DNA of 64,000 bases, from assembly GCF_042661025.1 (NCBI RefSeq), contig NZ_JBHSWH010000001.1, positions 4,154,001 through 4,218,000 on the forward strand, given 5' to 3'. This document shows positions 8,413 through 17,525 of this stretch, piece after piece (position 1 is the stretch's first letter; every line of letters begins with the position of its first letter). The stretch is from Flexivirga alba (lineage in GTDB: Bacteria; Actinomycetota; Actinomycetes; Actinomycetales; Dermatophilaceae). Both the position numbers and the translations under genes were made by a program. The notes under the pieces are model-generated. The model had not been told where the DNA came from and searched no databases. It saw nothing but the letters and a program-made list of their open reading frames with translations.

Positions 8413-9065
8413 CGAACTCACCGATCCGGGTCGCGATGATCGACGACCAGGCGCTCTTCCGCAGTGGGCTGGGCCTGGTCATCGGCAGCCAGCCGGACCT
8501 GATCGTCGTGGGCGAGGCCGCCGACGGCGCCGACGCCCTCGAGCTGGTCCAGCGGACCTCGCCCGACGTCGTGCTGATGGACGTCCGTATGCCACGCGTC
8601 GACGGCGTGACCGCAACGCGCACCGTGTGCGAGAAGCTCGGCGAGCGAGCCCCGAAAGTATTGGTACTGACCACTTTTGACCTCGACGCCGCGGTCGCGG
8701 ACGCCATCGACGCCGGCGCCAGCGGCTTCCTGCTGAAAGACGCTCAGCCGGAGTTCCTGCTCGGCGCGATCCGCGCGGTGGCTGCGGGCAGCCAGGTCGT
8801 TGCGGCAAACGCGACCAAATCGCTCTTCGAGCGGTTCCGCAGCAATCAAAACCGAACTCCAGGACGCGAGTACGACCAGCTCACCGCGCGCGAACGCGAG
8901 ATCATGCAGCGCGCTGCGCAGGGCATGTCCAACGCCGAAATCGCCTCTGCCGAATATCTTTCCGAGGCGACCGTCAAGACACACATGTCCCGCATCCTGG
9001 CCAAGCTGCAGCTGCGCGACCGGGTGCAACTGGTCGTCTACTGCTACGAGCACGGACTTCTTTGA
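8409..9065 (+). CDS. NarL/FixJ-family response regulator
   Basis: A 218-residue regulator. The receiver domain has IDD at 11-13, phosphoacceptor D58 (VVLMDVRMP) and K110 (GFLLKD). The C-terminal LuxR-type helix-turn-helix is seen at LTAREREIMQ...SNAEIASAEYLSEATVKTH. The GTG start overlaps the kinase stop (GTGA, 8409-8412), so the two are translationally coupled. The ABC exporter about 100 bp downstream on the same strand is its probable target. Confidence 0.88.
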   Translation: MTNSPIRVAMIDDQALFRSGLGLVIGSQPDLIVVGEAADGADALELVQRTSPDVVLMDVRMPRVDGVTATRTVCEKLGERAPKVLVLTTFDLDAAVADAIDAGASGFLLKDAQPEFLLGAIRAVAAGSQVVAANATKSLFERFRSNQNRTPGREYDQLTAREREIMQRAAQGMSNAEIASAEYLSEATVKTHMSRILAKLQLRDRVQLVVYCYEHGLL

Positions 9066-9073
9066 GACCTTGC

Positions 9074-9103
9074 GATGTATGGCGCACCGGCGCGTCATAC
9101 ATC
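9074..9103. terminator. Hairpin after the response regulator gene, possible terminator
   Basis: GATGTATGGCGC (9074-9085) and GCGTCATACATC (9092-9103) pair over 11 of 12 positions around a 6-nt loop. The two arms are opposed copies of the GTATGNC word found all over the window. No T tract follows. Confidence 0.4.
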
Positions 9104-9170
9104 TGAAGGTGTAGCCGAATTCGCTCGTGCGCCCGATGTGCTGAACCCACGGCCCAGCGACGCTTGAGGC

Positions 9171-9941
9171 ATGTTCACCACACCCACCAGACCCAACGAC
9201 CCATCGGTCGTTTCCTTCCGACAGGTCAGCAAGAGCTACGGCACCGGCGCAGGTGCGGTGCACGCACTGGCCGAGGTCGACGTCGACGTCCGACGCGGCG
9301 AATTCACTGCAATCATGGGCCCGTCCGGCTCCGGCAAGTCAACCTTCATGAACGTCGCGGCGGGCTTGGACGACGTGACTTCGGGCGGAGTGTTCCTCGA
9401 CGGACAGCCGCTGCACACCATGGATGACACGGCCCGGACCATGCTCCGCCGCCGACAGGTCGGCTTCGTCTTCCAGTCCTTCAACCTGGTCCCGACACTC
9501 ACGGTCGCCGAGAACATCGTGTTGCCCTTCCAACTCGCCGGGCACCGGGTGTCGCCCGACGAACAGCAATGGATCGATCACCTGGTGCACGTCCTCGGGC
9601 TCACCGAACGGATCGGTCACAAGCCTGCCGAACTCTCCGGCGGTCAACAGCAACGCGTCGCCATCGCGCGTGCCCTGGCGCCGCGCCCGGCGATCATCTT
9701 CGCCGACGAGCCCACCGGCAACCTGGACACCCGGTCATCCAGCGAGGTGCTGCAGCTGATGCGTTCTGCGGCAACGGAATACGGTCAGACGATCGCGATG
9801 GTGAGTCATGACCCGATCGCTGCGTCATACGCCGATCGAGTGCTCGTGCTCGCCGACGGCCGGGTCGTTGCAGATCACGGCCGGCTCTCTCCGCAGCAGA
9901 TCTCCCAGCTGCTGCTCACCGCCGAAGGTGTCCCGGCATGA
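9171..9941 (+). CDS. MacB/LolD-type ABC exporter ATPase
   Basis: A 256-residue ATPase with Walker A GPSGSGKST, Q-loop FVFQSFNL, signature LSGGQQQRVAIARAL, Walker B IIFADEPTGNLD and an H-loop (VSHD). The sequence belongs to the group that pairs with FtsX/MacB-like permeases. In actinobacteria such exporters next to a two-component system usually take part in resistance to cell-envelope antimicrobials; that role is inferred. Start ATG 9171 has GAGG just upstream. Its stop overlaps the permease start (ATGA). Confidence 0.9.
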   Translation: MFTTPTRPNDPSVVSFRQVSKSYGTGAGAVHALAEVDVDVRRGEFTAIMGPSGSGKSTFMNVAAGLDDVTSGGVFLDGQPLHTMDDTARTMLRRRQVGFVFQSFNLVPTLTVAENIVLPFQLAGHRVSPDEQQWIDHLVHVLGLTERIGHKPAELSGGQQQRVAIARALAPRPAIIFADEPTGNLDTRSSSEVLQLMRSAATEYGQTIAMVSHDPIAASYADRVLVLADGRVVADHGRLSPQQISQLLLTAEGVPA

Positions 9942-11332
9942 AGCGCAATCTCGTGCTCGGCTCCGCCCGCGAGCTCGGCACCGTGGGCCTCGTGGCCGGC
10001 TTGTCAGGTGCGTATGCCGGGGCACTGCTCACCTGCAGCTCCATGCTGTCGGCCATCAGTAAGGACACCGGCGGCTCGGTCAATCTGCTACTCACCGTGG
10101 TGTCCGTCGTCTTCATCGGTATGGCGTTGTATGTCGCCGCCGTCGTCATCTCCGCCGGTGTCACCACTGTCATTGCCGGACGACTGCAACACATCGCGAC
10201 CCTACGTCTGCTGGGTGCCAAGAGCGCAGACCTCCGCCGCTCGGTCGCCGGGAGCACGGCTCGAATCTGCTTGTTGGGCAGCGTGATCGGTGTCGTCGCA
10301 GCGACGGCCGCAGTTGACGTGGTCCGCATCGTGCTGGTGCAACAAGGACACCTGCCTGATGCCGACTACCCGTGGCTCTCCGTTGGCGCGCCCGTCGCCG
10401 CCGTGGCGGTCACCGTCGTGGCCGCGGTCGCCGGCTGGGTCGGCTCCCGTCAGGTGCTGAAGGTCTCGCCCGCGGATGCGTTGGCCGGGACCACGGGTGC
10501 GCGAGTTCCGGGAGGACGACCGGGTCGTCTGCGGATCATCTTCTCGATGGCGCTGATCATCACTGGCACCGCGCTCTTCGCGTTGGCGATGGCGCTCGGC
10601 GAGCAAGGCGGCGCCGCAGGCTTCCTCGTCGCTTTCGTCGCCGCGTGCACGACGTCCACCGGACTGTTGGCCGGCGCCCGCTTCGTGCTGCCCGGCATCG
10701 TCGCTGTCCTGGGCCGACTGACCGGCGTCGACGCGGCGAGTGTGATCGCCCGACGCAACGCGGTCACCGACCCGGCTCGTACCACGCGATCCACGCTCGG
10801 CCTCTTCGTCGGCGTCACGCTGGTGGTGACCATCGCGTCCGGCGCCTCCGCCCTTCAGACAGCAGTCGCCGGGTGGCACAACATCACCACCACCCAGCGG
10901 CACGAAGCCCATCAGGTCTTGACCGTCGCCTCGACCGTCACCATCACCGTCGGGGTCGTCTCGTCGCTGATCGCCGCCATCGGCTTCGTCAGCACCATGT
11001 CACTCACGGTGATCCAGCGGCGCCGGGAGATCGGGCTACTGCGTGCGCTCGGCTTCACCGGCGCCCAGGTGCGCTCGATGATCACCAAGGAGTCGATGGC
11101 GATGTCGGCCGCCGCAGCGGCATCCGGGATCGCTCTCGGGCTGTGTTACGGATCCGCCGGTGCACAAGCGCTGATCGGCAACCAGAACAACGGCTTCGTC
11201 TGGGGGTTGCCCTGGCTCGTGCTGGTCGCCATCGTCGTCGGAGCACTGGCCGTCATACTGCTGGCCTCCCAGCCGCCGGCCCGGCGAGCCATCGCAACGT
11301 CTCCGGTCACGGCGCTGCGCGTAGACGCGTGA
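9938..11332 (+). CDS. FtsX/MacB-type ABC exporter permease
   Basis: A 464-residue integral membrane protein with two FtsX-like halves. The first has an early hydrophobic segment, then a VVSVVFIGMALYVAAVVI helix; the second ends in a block of three hydrophobic stretches (about residues 320-455) with the conserved RRREIGLLRALG cytoplasmic motif between helices. It forms a transporter with the ATPase whose stop it overlaps by 4 nt. Substrate is unknown. The kinase, regulator, ATPase and permease run in the same direction and form one functional module. Confidence 0.85.
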   Translation: MKRNLVLGSARELGTVGLVAGLSGAYAGALLTCSSMLSAISKDTGGSVNLLLTVVSVVFIGMALYVAAVVISAGVTTVIAGRLQHIATLRLLGAKSADLRRSVAGSTARICLLGSVIGVVAATAAVDVVRIVLVQQGHLPDADYPWLSVGAPVAAVAVTVVAAVAGWVGSRQVLKVSPADALAGTTGARVPGGRPGRLRIIFSMALIITGTALFALAMALGEQGGAAGFLVAFVAACTTSTGLLAGARFVLPGIVAVLGRLTGVDAASVIARRNAVTDPARTTRSTLGLFVGVTLVVTIASGASALQTAVAGWHNITTTQRHEAHQVLTVASTVTITVGVVSSLIAAIGFVSTMSLTVIQRRREIGLLRALGFTGAQVRSMITKESMAMSAAAAASGIALGLCYGSAGAQALIGNQNNGFVWGLPWLVLVAIVVGALAVILLASQPPARRAIATSPVTALRVDA

Positions 11333-11343
11333 CCGGCAGCTGC

Positions 11344-12090
11344 CTACCTCTTGATGTCGGGCAGTCGCCGGATCGCGAAGTAGCGCTCGTCGATCTCCTC
11401 GATGCCGAAGTGCCCGATCGGCACTTCACCGAGCACGATCTCCTCGTCCAGGCCGAAGGCGTGAATGGTCGACACGACTTCCCGCACCTGCTCGCCGTCG
11501 CGCAGCACTCGGAAGATGTTGGTTATCTCGACCCGGCCGTCTGGCACCGGCTGGGACTCGAACCAACGTTGGTATTCGTGTCGGCCCATCCGGGCGGAGT
11601 TCACCAGCTTTCGTTCGACCGGTTCGGACGGGACTCCGCCATACGAGCGACTCATCAGGATCGGTGCACCCGGCGCCAGAAATTTCGCCATCCGCTGCCA
11701 GAACGCGTCACGGTCCCGGCCGCCGAGGAAATAGATGACGTTGAAGAGCAGCGCTCCCCCACACTTGTCCGGTAGCCAGGCGTCCAGGATCGACTCCGGC
11801 AGCACGGTCGTGCGAGCCCGGATGTCCTCACGTTCGGCGATGCGCAGCATCTGCAGCGAACGGGTCAACGGCTCGGGCTCGACCGAGATGATCTCGGCCT
11901 GCGCGAACTTCTCGGCGAGAGTGACCGTGGTCAGCCCGCTACCGGACCCGATGTCGATCAGCGGCAGCTGCGGCAGGAAACCCGCTGCTTCCCAAGGGAT
12001 CCCGTGAACGTAGTCACGCTCCGGATCGACCGGCAACCGCAGTACTTCGCCGAACTCGGCCCAGGCCAGACTCTCCCGATCGCGCGCCAT
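11344..12090 (-). CDS. Class I SAM-dependent methyltransferase
   Basis: A 248-residue protein with the SAM-binding glycine loop LIDIGSGSGLTTVTLAE (motif I, about residues 44-60), an acidic IISVEPEP at the end of strand 2, and LLFNVIYFLGG as motif IV. No substrate-specific signature is recognisable; small-molecule methylation is as likely as any other role. It lies downstream of era on the same strand, separated by 73 bp, and is convergent with the exporter permease 11 bp away. Confidence 0.7.
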   Translation of the reverse strand: MARDRESLAWAEFGEVLRLPVDPERDYVHGIPWEAAGFLPQLPLIDIGSGSGLTTVTLAEKFAQAEIISVEPEPLTRSLQMLRIAEREDIRARTTVLPESILDAWLPDKCGGALLFNVIYFLGGRDRDAFWQRMAKFLAPGAPILMSRSYGGVPSEPVERKLVNSARMGRHEYQRWFESQPVPDGRVEITNIFRVLRDGEQVREVVSTIHAFGLDEEIVLGEVPIGHFGIEEIDERYFAIRRLPDIKR

Positions 12091-12163
12091 TTAGACCTCC
12101 CGGCCGGAGGACGGAGAAAAAGTATCGGTTTCGATGCGGCGATGAGGAACGAATCGGCGCATC

Positions 12164-13105
12164 TTAGAAGCCCAATTTTGATAGCTGGTTGGGGTCGCGC
12201 TGCCAGTCCTTGGCGATCTTGACGTGCAGGTCGAGGAAGACCTTCTGCCCGAGCAGTTCCTCGATCGCGACGCGCGCCCGGGTTCCGACGTCGCGCAGTC
12301 GCGAGCCGCCGCGGCCGATGATGATGGCCTTCTGGCTGGACCGCTCGACGAAGATGTTGACCCGCACGTCCATCAGCGGACGATCGGCGGGACGGCCCTC
12401 GCGCGGCAACATCTCGTCGACGACCACGGCGATGCTGTGCGGCAGCTCGTCGCGCACGCCTTCCAGCGCGGCCTCCCGCACCAACTCGGCGACCATGACG
12501 TCGTCGGGCTCGTCGGTCAGCACACCGTCGGGGTAGAGCTTGGGCGACTCGGGCAGGTATTTCATCAGCACCTCGAGCACCGTCCCGACCTGCTCGCCAC
12601 CGGTGGCCGAGCACGGCACGATCTCCTGCCACTCCCCCAGCTGATCGATGGCGACAAGGTGTTGGGCGAGCCGCTCACGGTCGACGGTGTCGGACTTGGT
12701 GGCGAGCGCGATCACCGGACGCTTGCGGCCGCGACGCAACTCGGCCAGCTCGGCGGCGATGAACTGGTCACCCGGGCCGATCCGCTGGTCGCACGGCAGG
12801 CAGAAGCCGATCACGTCGACATCCATCAGGGTCTCGCGCACGACGTCGTTGAGCCGCTGGCCGAGCAGGGTGCGCGGCTTGTGCAGCCCCGGGGTGTCCA
12901 CCAGGATCAGCTGGGCCTCCGGCGTGGTCGCAATACCCCGGATCGTGTGCCGTGTCGTCTGTGGCTTGCTCGACGTGATCGCGACCTTCTGCCCGATGAG
13001 GGCGTTGGTCAGTGTCGACTTGCCGGCATTCGGCCGCCCGACGAGGCAGGCGAACCCAGCACGATAAGGCTTGCTCTCCTGTGACGAACTTCCAACTTCA
13101 CTCAT
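12164..13105 (-). CDS. era: GTPase Era
   Basis: Ribosome-assembly GTPase that binds the 3' end of 16S rRNA through a C-terminal KH domain. G1 GRPNAGKST (23-31), G3 DTPG (70-73) and a KH domain with IIIGRGGSRLRDVG are visible. G4 reads TKSD (136-139) instead of the textbook NKxD; Thr at this place is, to my knowledge, tolerated in other actinobacterial Era proteins. The 313-residue length is normal. The start overlaps the corC-like stop (ATGA), and the gene order phoH-ybeY-corC-era is the conserved one. Confidence 0.96.
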   Translation of the reverse strand: MSEVGSSSQESKPYRAGFACLVGRPNAGKSTLTNALIGQKVAITSSKPQTTRHTIRGIATTPEAQLILVDTPGLHKPRTLLGQRLNDVVRETLMDVDVIGFCLPCDQRIGPGDQFIAAELAELRRGRKRPVIALATKSDTVDRERLAQHLVAIDQLGEWQEIVPCSATGGEQVGTVLEVLMKYLPESPKLYPDGVLTDEPDDVMVAELVREAALEGVRDELPHSIAVVVDEMLPREGRPADRPLMDVRVNIFVERSSQKAIIIGRGGSRLRDVGTRARVAIEELLGQKVFLDLHVKIAKDWQRDPNQLSKLGF

Positions 13106-14475
13106 TGCAGTACATCCTTTGCCGACGTGCGTCCATCCTGCTGTATGGCGGCCGGCGTTTCGGCATCCGCCCCTGTCTCAGTGCTGTTGCCGTCGTGTTC
13201 GGACCCGTCGTTCGCCGGCACGCGCTCCACGAGCACGCTCGCGATCTGGTGCCGTCGGCCGGCCAGTCGCTCAGCGACAAGTCGCAGGCCTTCCACCTGT
13301 GCGGCGGCGCCCGGGATCGGCACGCGGCCGACCAGCTTGGCCAGTAGGCCACCGACCGTCTCGACGTCGTCGTCCTCGATCGTGACGTCGAAATATTCGG
13401 CCAGGTCATCGACCGCCATACGCGCCGGGACACGGACCGTGCCGTCGGGCAGCGGCTCGGGGCCCGGTGTGACCCGGTCGAACTCGTCGTCGATCTCACC
13501 GACGACCTCTTCGATGATGTCCTCGAGGGTGACCAACCCGGCAGTGCCGCCATACTCATCGATGACGACGGCGAAATGCCTTCTCGCCAGCTGCATCTCG
13601 CGCAGCAGGTCGTCGGCGGGCTTGCTGTCCGGCACGAAGGTCACGTCCCGCATGACGGAGGCGACCGGCCGGTCGAGCATCTCGTCGTGCCGGAAAACGC
13701 GCGCCGCGACATCCTTGAAGTAGAGAACTCCGTCGATGGCGTCCGGGCTACCGACAGTCACCGGGACCCGGGAGAAACCGGACCGCAGGAACAACCGCAT
13801 CGCCTGGCCCAACGTCTTGCCGGCGTCGATGGTGAGCATGTCCGGGCGCGGCACCATCAGCTCTCGCACGACCGTCTCGTCGAGCTCGAAGACAGACTGG
13901 ATCATCTTGCGTTCGTCGTCCTCGATCAGCTCCGAATCCGTTGCCAGATCGACGTATTCGCGCAGCTCTTCCTCAGTGTCGAACGGACCGTCGCGATAGC
14001 CACGACCTGGCGTCACGGCGTTGCCGACCGCGACCAGGGCACGGGCGATGGGGCCGAGGACGCGGTGCAGCCACAGCACAACCGCCGCCGAACCCAACGC
14101 GACGGAGATGGCGTGCTGCCGACCCAGCGTGCGGGGTGACACACCGACCAGCACGAACGAGACGATCGCCATGACGACCACCGCGACCAGGAGCGCGACC
14201 CAGAAGCTGTCCACGGCCTCCCGAACGGCGAGGGTGACCAGCACCGCGGCGGTGGCTTCGGCCCCAACACGCAGGAAGGCGAGCACCATCGCGACGGCAG
14301 AGCTGTCCTCGACAAGTCGGCTGAGCGCGTCGGCGCCGCGGCGTTTTTGCTCGACCAGGTCCTCGGCGGTATGGCGGCCGACCCGGCTGAGCGAGGAATC
14401 GATGGCCGCGAAGGCGAAGCCGAGGACGACCGAGACCAGTGCCGCGAGGAAGAGGAGAACCATCGGCGGTGTCAC
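13102..14475 (-). CDS. CorC/HlyC-family membrane protein with CBS domains
   Basis: 457 residues: an N-terminal DUF21/CNNM-type membrane domain with hydrophobic segments (to about residue 150), then two CBS domains around VRELMVPRPDML...GFSRVPV and DEYGGTAGLVTLEDIIEEVVG, and a CorC_HlyC domain, ending in a polar tail. The family is linked to magnesium/cobalt efflux or homeostasis. The GTG start overlaps the ybeY stop (GTGA), and its own stop overlaps era (ATGA), so the four genes are probably one operon. Confidence 0.9.
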   Translation of the reverse strand: MTPPMVLLFLAALVSVVLGFAFAAIDSSLSRVGRHTAEDLVEQKRRGADALSRLVEDSSAVAMVLAFLRVGAEATAAVLVTLAVREAVDSFWVALLVAVVVMAIVSFVLVGVSPRTLGRQHAISVALGSAAVVLWLHRVLGPIARALVAVGNAVTPGRGYRDGPFDTEEELREYVDLATDSELIEDDERKMIQSVFELDETVVRELMVPRPDMLTIDAGKTLGQAMRLFLRSGFSRVPVTVGSPDAIDGVLYFKDVAARVFRHDEMLDRPVASVMRDVTFVPDSKPADDLLREMQLARRHFAVVIDEYGGTAGLVTLEDIIEEVVGEIDDEFDRVTPGPEPLPDGTVRVPARMAVDDLAEYFDVTIEDDDVETVGGLLAKLVGRVPIPGAAAQVEGLRLVAERLAGRRHQIASVLVERVPANDGSEHDGNSTETGADAETPAAIQQDGRTSAKDVLQ

Positions 14476-14969
14476 TCGCCGGTAGGCGGAATGATGCGCA
14501 CATCCTCACCCTGCCGCTCACGGCCGGCCAAAAAGGTGAGCAGCAGCGTGCGCTGCAGCGAGAACATCTCGCGACGCTCGTCCGGCTCGGCGTGATCGAA
14601 GCCGAGCAGGTGCAGCAGACCGTGCACGGTCAGCAACAACAGCTCTTCGGCCGTCGTGTGACCGGCTTCGGCTGCCTGCTTCGCAGCGACGGTCGGGCAC
14701 AGCACGATGTCGCCGAGCACTCCTTCGACCGGCTCGTCACCGGCCTTGCCGGGGCGCAGCTCGTCCATCGGGAAGCTCATCACGTCGGTCGGACCGGGTA
14801 GGTCCATCCACTGCTTGTGCAGGACTTCCATCGCGGACTCGTCGATGATGCCGATGTAGAGCTCGACCTCTGGGTGCACATTGAGCTCGTGCAACACGTA
14901 GACGGCGCACTCATGCAACTCGGGGAGGTCGACCTCGAAGTCGGTCTCGTTGAGCAGGTCGACGCTCAT
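14472..14969 (-). CDS. ybeY: Endoribonuclease YbeY
   Basis: A 165-residue zinc endoribonuclease involved in 16S rRNA 3'-end maturation and ribosome quality control. The diagnostic metal motif HGLLHLLGFDH is present, preceded by TDVMSFPMDE and LGDIVLCP. ATG 14969 overlaps the phoH stop (ATGA), so translation is coupled to PhoH. Confidence 0.96.
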   Translation of the reverse strand: MSVDLLNETDFEVDLPELHECAVYVLHELNVHPEVELYIGIIDESAMEVLHKQWMDLPGPTDVMSFPMDELRPGKAGDEPVEGVLGDIVLCPTVAAKQAAEAGHTTAEELLLLTVHGLLHLLGFDHAEPDERREMFSLQRTLLLTFLAGRERQGEDVRIIPPTGE

Positions 14970-16060
14970 TTTTGGCGATCCCGCCGATCGGCGCGGACGA
15001 CGTTGGTCGGACGGGCGGCTGCTCCGCGGGCGTCGAACTCCTCGTAGGCCTCGACGATCGCACTGACCAACCGGTGCCGCACGACGTCTTGGGCGGTCAG
15101 CCTGGAGAAGTGGATGTCCTCGACGTCGTCGAGGATGTCCTGCACGACCCGCAGCCCGGACGCCGTACCACCGGGCAGATCGACCTGCGTCACGTCACCG
15201 GTCACCACCATCTTGGAGCCGAAGCCCAGACGGGTCAGGAACATCTTCATCTGCTCGGCCGAGGTGTTCTGGGCCTCGTCGAGAATGATGAACGCGTCAT
15301 TCAGGGTGCGACCACGCATATACGCCAGCGGTGCGACCTCAATCGTGCCGCTGGCCATCAGCCGCGGGATCGAGTCGGGGTCGATCATGTCGTGGAGGGC
15401 GTCATACAGCGGGCGCAGGTAGGGGTCGATCTTGTCGTTGAGCGTGCCGGGCAGGAAACCAAGCCTCTCGCCGGCCTCGACGGCCGGCCGGGTCAGGATG
15501 ATCCGGCTGACCTGCTTGGCCTGCAGCGCGGCGACCGCCTTGGCCATCGCCAGGTAGGTCTTGCCGGTGCCTGCCGGTCCGATGCCGAAGACAACCGTGT
15601 GACCGTCGATCGCGTCGACATACTCCTTCTGGCCGAGGGTCTTGGGCCGGATGGTGCGTCCGCGGTTGCTGACGATGTTCATGGTCAGCACGTCGGCCGG
15701 ACGCTCGCGAGTCCGCGCACGCAGCATGCCGATCGAGCGCTCCACGGCATCGCGGTTGAGCTGCTGCCCCGCGTCGATCACGGTCAGCAACTCGTCGAGC
15801 AGCTCCTCGACCAGCGCCATGTCGGCGGGTGGCCCGGCGAGGTGGAAGACGTTGCCACGCACGTGGATCGTCAGCTTCGGGAACGCCCGCTCCATCGTGC
15901 GCAACAGCTCGTCGCGCGGCCCGAGGAGGGTCACCATCGACACGTCCGGCGCGATCTCGACGGTGTGCTCGGCCTGAACGTCGCCCGTCGCGCCTGGGCC
16001 GGTGTCGCCGGTCGGCCGGTTCAGCGCTCCGGGCTGGGGATCATGGTGGTCACTTGTCAT
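14966..16060 (-). CDS. PhoH-like ATPase
   Basis: A 364-residue PhoH-family P-loop ATPase, thought to act in RNA metabolism alongside YbeY. Walker A GPAGTGKTY and Walker B FIILDEAQN are visible, along with the PhoH signatures TRPAVEAGERLGFLPG and VVTGDVTQVDLPGG. An N-terminal KH-like segment (about 35-110) precedes the ATPase domain. It is the first gene of the phoH-ybeY-corC-era operon. In many actinobacteria rsmE lies just upstream; here an MFS/ArsR pair separates them. Confidence 0.93.
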   Translation of the reverse strand: MTSDHHDPQPGALNRPTGDTGPGATGDVQAEHTVEIAPDVSMVTLLGPRDELLRTMERAFPKLTIHVRGNVFHLAGPPADMALVEELLDELLTVIDAGQQLNRDAVERSIGMLRARTRERPADVLTMNIVSNRGRTIRPKTLGQKEYVDAIDGHTVVFGIGPAGTGKTYLAMAKAVAALQAKQVSRIILTRPAVEAGERLGFLPGTLNDKIDPYLRPLYDALHDMIDPDSIPRLMASGTIEVAPLAYMRGRTLNDAFIILDEAQNTSAEQMKMFLTRLGFGSKMVVTGDVTQVDLPGGTASGLRVVQDILDDVEDIHFSRLTAQDVVRHRLVSAIVEAYEEFDARGAAARPTNVVRADRRDRQK

Positions 16061-16099
16061 CGTGTTCCCAGTCTACGGGCGCAGCACGACACACTCGAA

Positions 16100-17460
16100 T
16101 CAATTGCGTCCCGCCAGCAGCCCCGCGACCAGCCAGATGCCCGCACCGACGACGAAACACCACGCCATACGAGTGGTGGCGCCGGGTGCGCCGACCGATC
16201 CGGCGATCACACCGAACAGCGCCACCCCGAACGACGTACCGGTCTGCCGCGCGGCGTTGTTCAGGCCACCCACCACCCCGCTGTATGACGGCGCTGCCGC
16301 CACCGCCGTGGCGACCAGCGGCATCACCAGCATCCCGAGGGCCACGCCCGCGAGCAGCATCCCGGGGATCAGGGGCAGCACCGAACCCGGCGCGCGCCAT
16401 ACGGCAACCGCAAGGCAGATCTGGCCCACCACGCCGACCGCGAAACCGGCCCGTACCAACCGGTTCGGGCGCATTCGCACCATCCAGTGACGCCCGAGCA
16501 GCGGCACGAGGGTCAGCGGCGCGAAGATCGGCAGGGTCGCGAGCCCGGCGGCGAACGCACCACGCCCCTGCACCACTTGGAGGAGGAAGGCGAGGACCAG
16601 CAGCGACCCGTTGCCGACGAGGTTCATCCCGAGCGATCCGGCGCACGACCGCATCAGCTCGGGGTTGCGCCACAAGTCACGCGGCACCATCGGCGCCCGG
16701 ACTCGTCGCTGGCCGGCAACGAACGCGAGCAGACTGACGGCGGCACAGGTGACCAGCAGCAGTCCAACGACGGTGAGCCCCGCCCGGCCCACCTCGATCA
16801 GCCCGCCGATGGCCGCAGCGAGACCGACGGTCGACGACACCGCCCCGAACCAGTCGAGCGGCCGCTCCTGCCGGTGACCGGTCGGCAGCCGGCCGGCACC
16901 CACCGTTGCCACGATCACCACGGGGAGATTGATCAGGAAGATCAGTCGCCAACCGCCCAGCCCGATCAGCCCACCGCCGACCAACGGACCGACGGCCACC
17001 GCCGAGCCGGACACACCGGACCAGATCGCGATCGCGCGCGCCCGTTCCTCGCTGCCTTCCCATATCGCCGTTATCAACGCCAGACTGGCCGGCAGCATCG
17101 CGGCGGCGCCGACTCCTGCACCAACCGGCCGATCACCAACATTGGCAACGTGATTGCCGCCGCACAACCGACCGATCCGACACCGAAGGCCACCAGACCC
17201 GCGACGAACGAACGCCGCGCGCCCCACCGATCGGCCACTGTTCCCGCGGTCAGCAGCAGCGCTGCCAACGGCACCGTGTAGCTGTCGACGACGGCCTGCG
17301 CGCCGGCGGTGCCGCCGCCCATCCCGTGCTCGATGCTCGGCAGCGCGACGTTGACGATCGACACGTCCAGCAGGACCAGGAACATCGCCGCACACAGGAT
17401 CATCAGGCCGCCGCGCTTCGTCGTGGTCGCCGCGGTCGTGCCGAGATCGGTTGTCGTCAT
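16100..17460 (-). CDS. DHA2-type MFS multidrug transporter (frameshifted in this sequence)
   Basis: From ATG 17460 (MTTTDLGTT) the protein has the first helix with LLDVSIVNVALPSIE, typical of the EmrB/QacA 14-helix drug/proton antiporters, GTVADRWGARR (motif A) and, after the break, WRLIFLINLPV. The frame slips at 17115-17116 (CC where CCC is needed), between LVIGRLVQ and GVGAAAMLP; one base restores a continuous protein of about 453 residues. The divergent ArsR-type gene 65 bp away is the likely regulator. Substrate is unknown. Confidence 0.8.
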
Positions 17461-17478
17461 ACGTTCGAGCGTGCTGCG

Positions 17479-17490
17479 CCGAAGCTTCGG
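17479..17490. promoter_or_regulatory. Palindromic operator candidate between MFS and ArsR genes
   Basis: The perfect 12-bp palindrome CCGAAGCTTCGG sits in the 65-bp divergent intergenic region, with another CGCCGAA half-like repeat at about 17495-17501. The location fits autoregulation by the ArsR-type protein and control of the transporter. Confidence 0.45.
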
Positions 17491-17525
17491 TGGTCGCCGA
17501 AACGTCCGGGCCTCAGAATGGTCGT

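Noticed and set aside
10372..11775. 467-codon open frame overlapping the ABC permease
   Set aside because: Arg/His-rich composition of a shifted frame across a clear permease gene.
12164..13105. TKSD instead of NKxD in Era as a sign of loss of function
   Set aside because: All other GTPase and KH motifs are intact and Thr at this position is, as far as I know, seen in actinobacterial Era.
14972..16288. 438-codon open frame on the plus strand
   Set aside because: Antisense to the PhoH gene; no recognisable motif.
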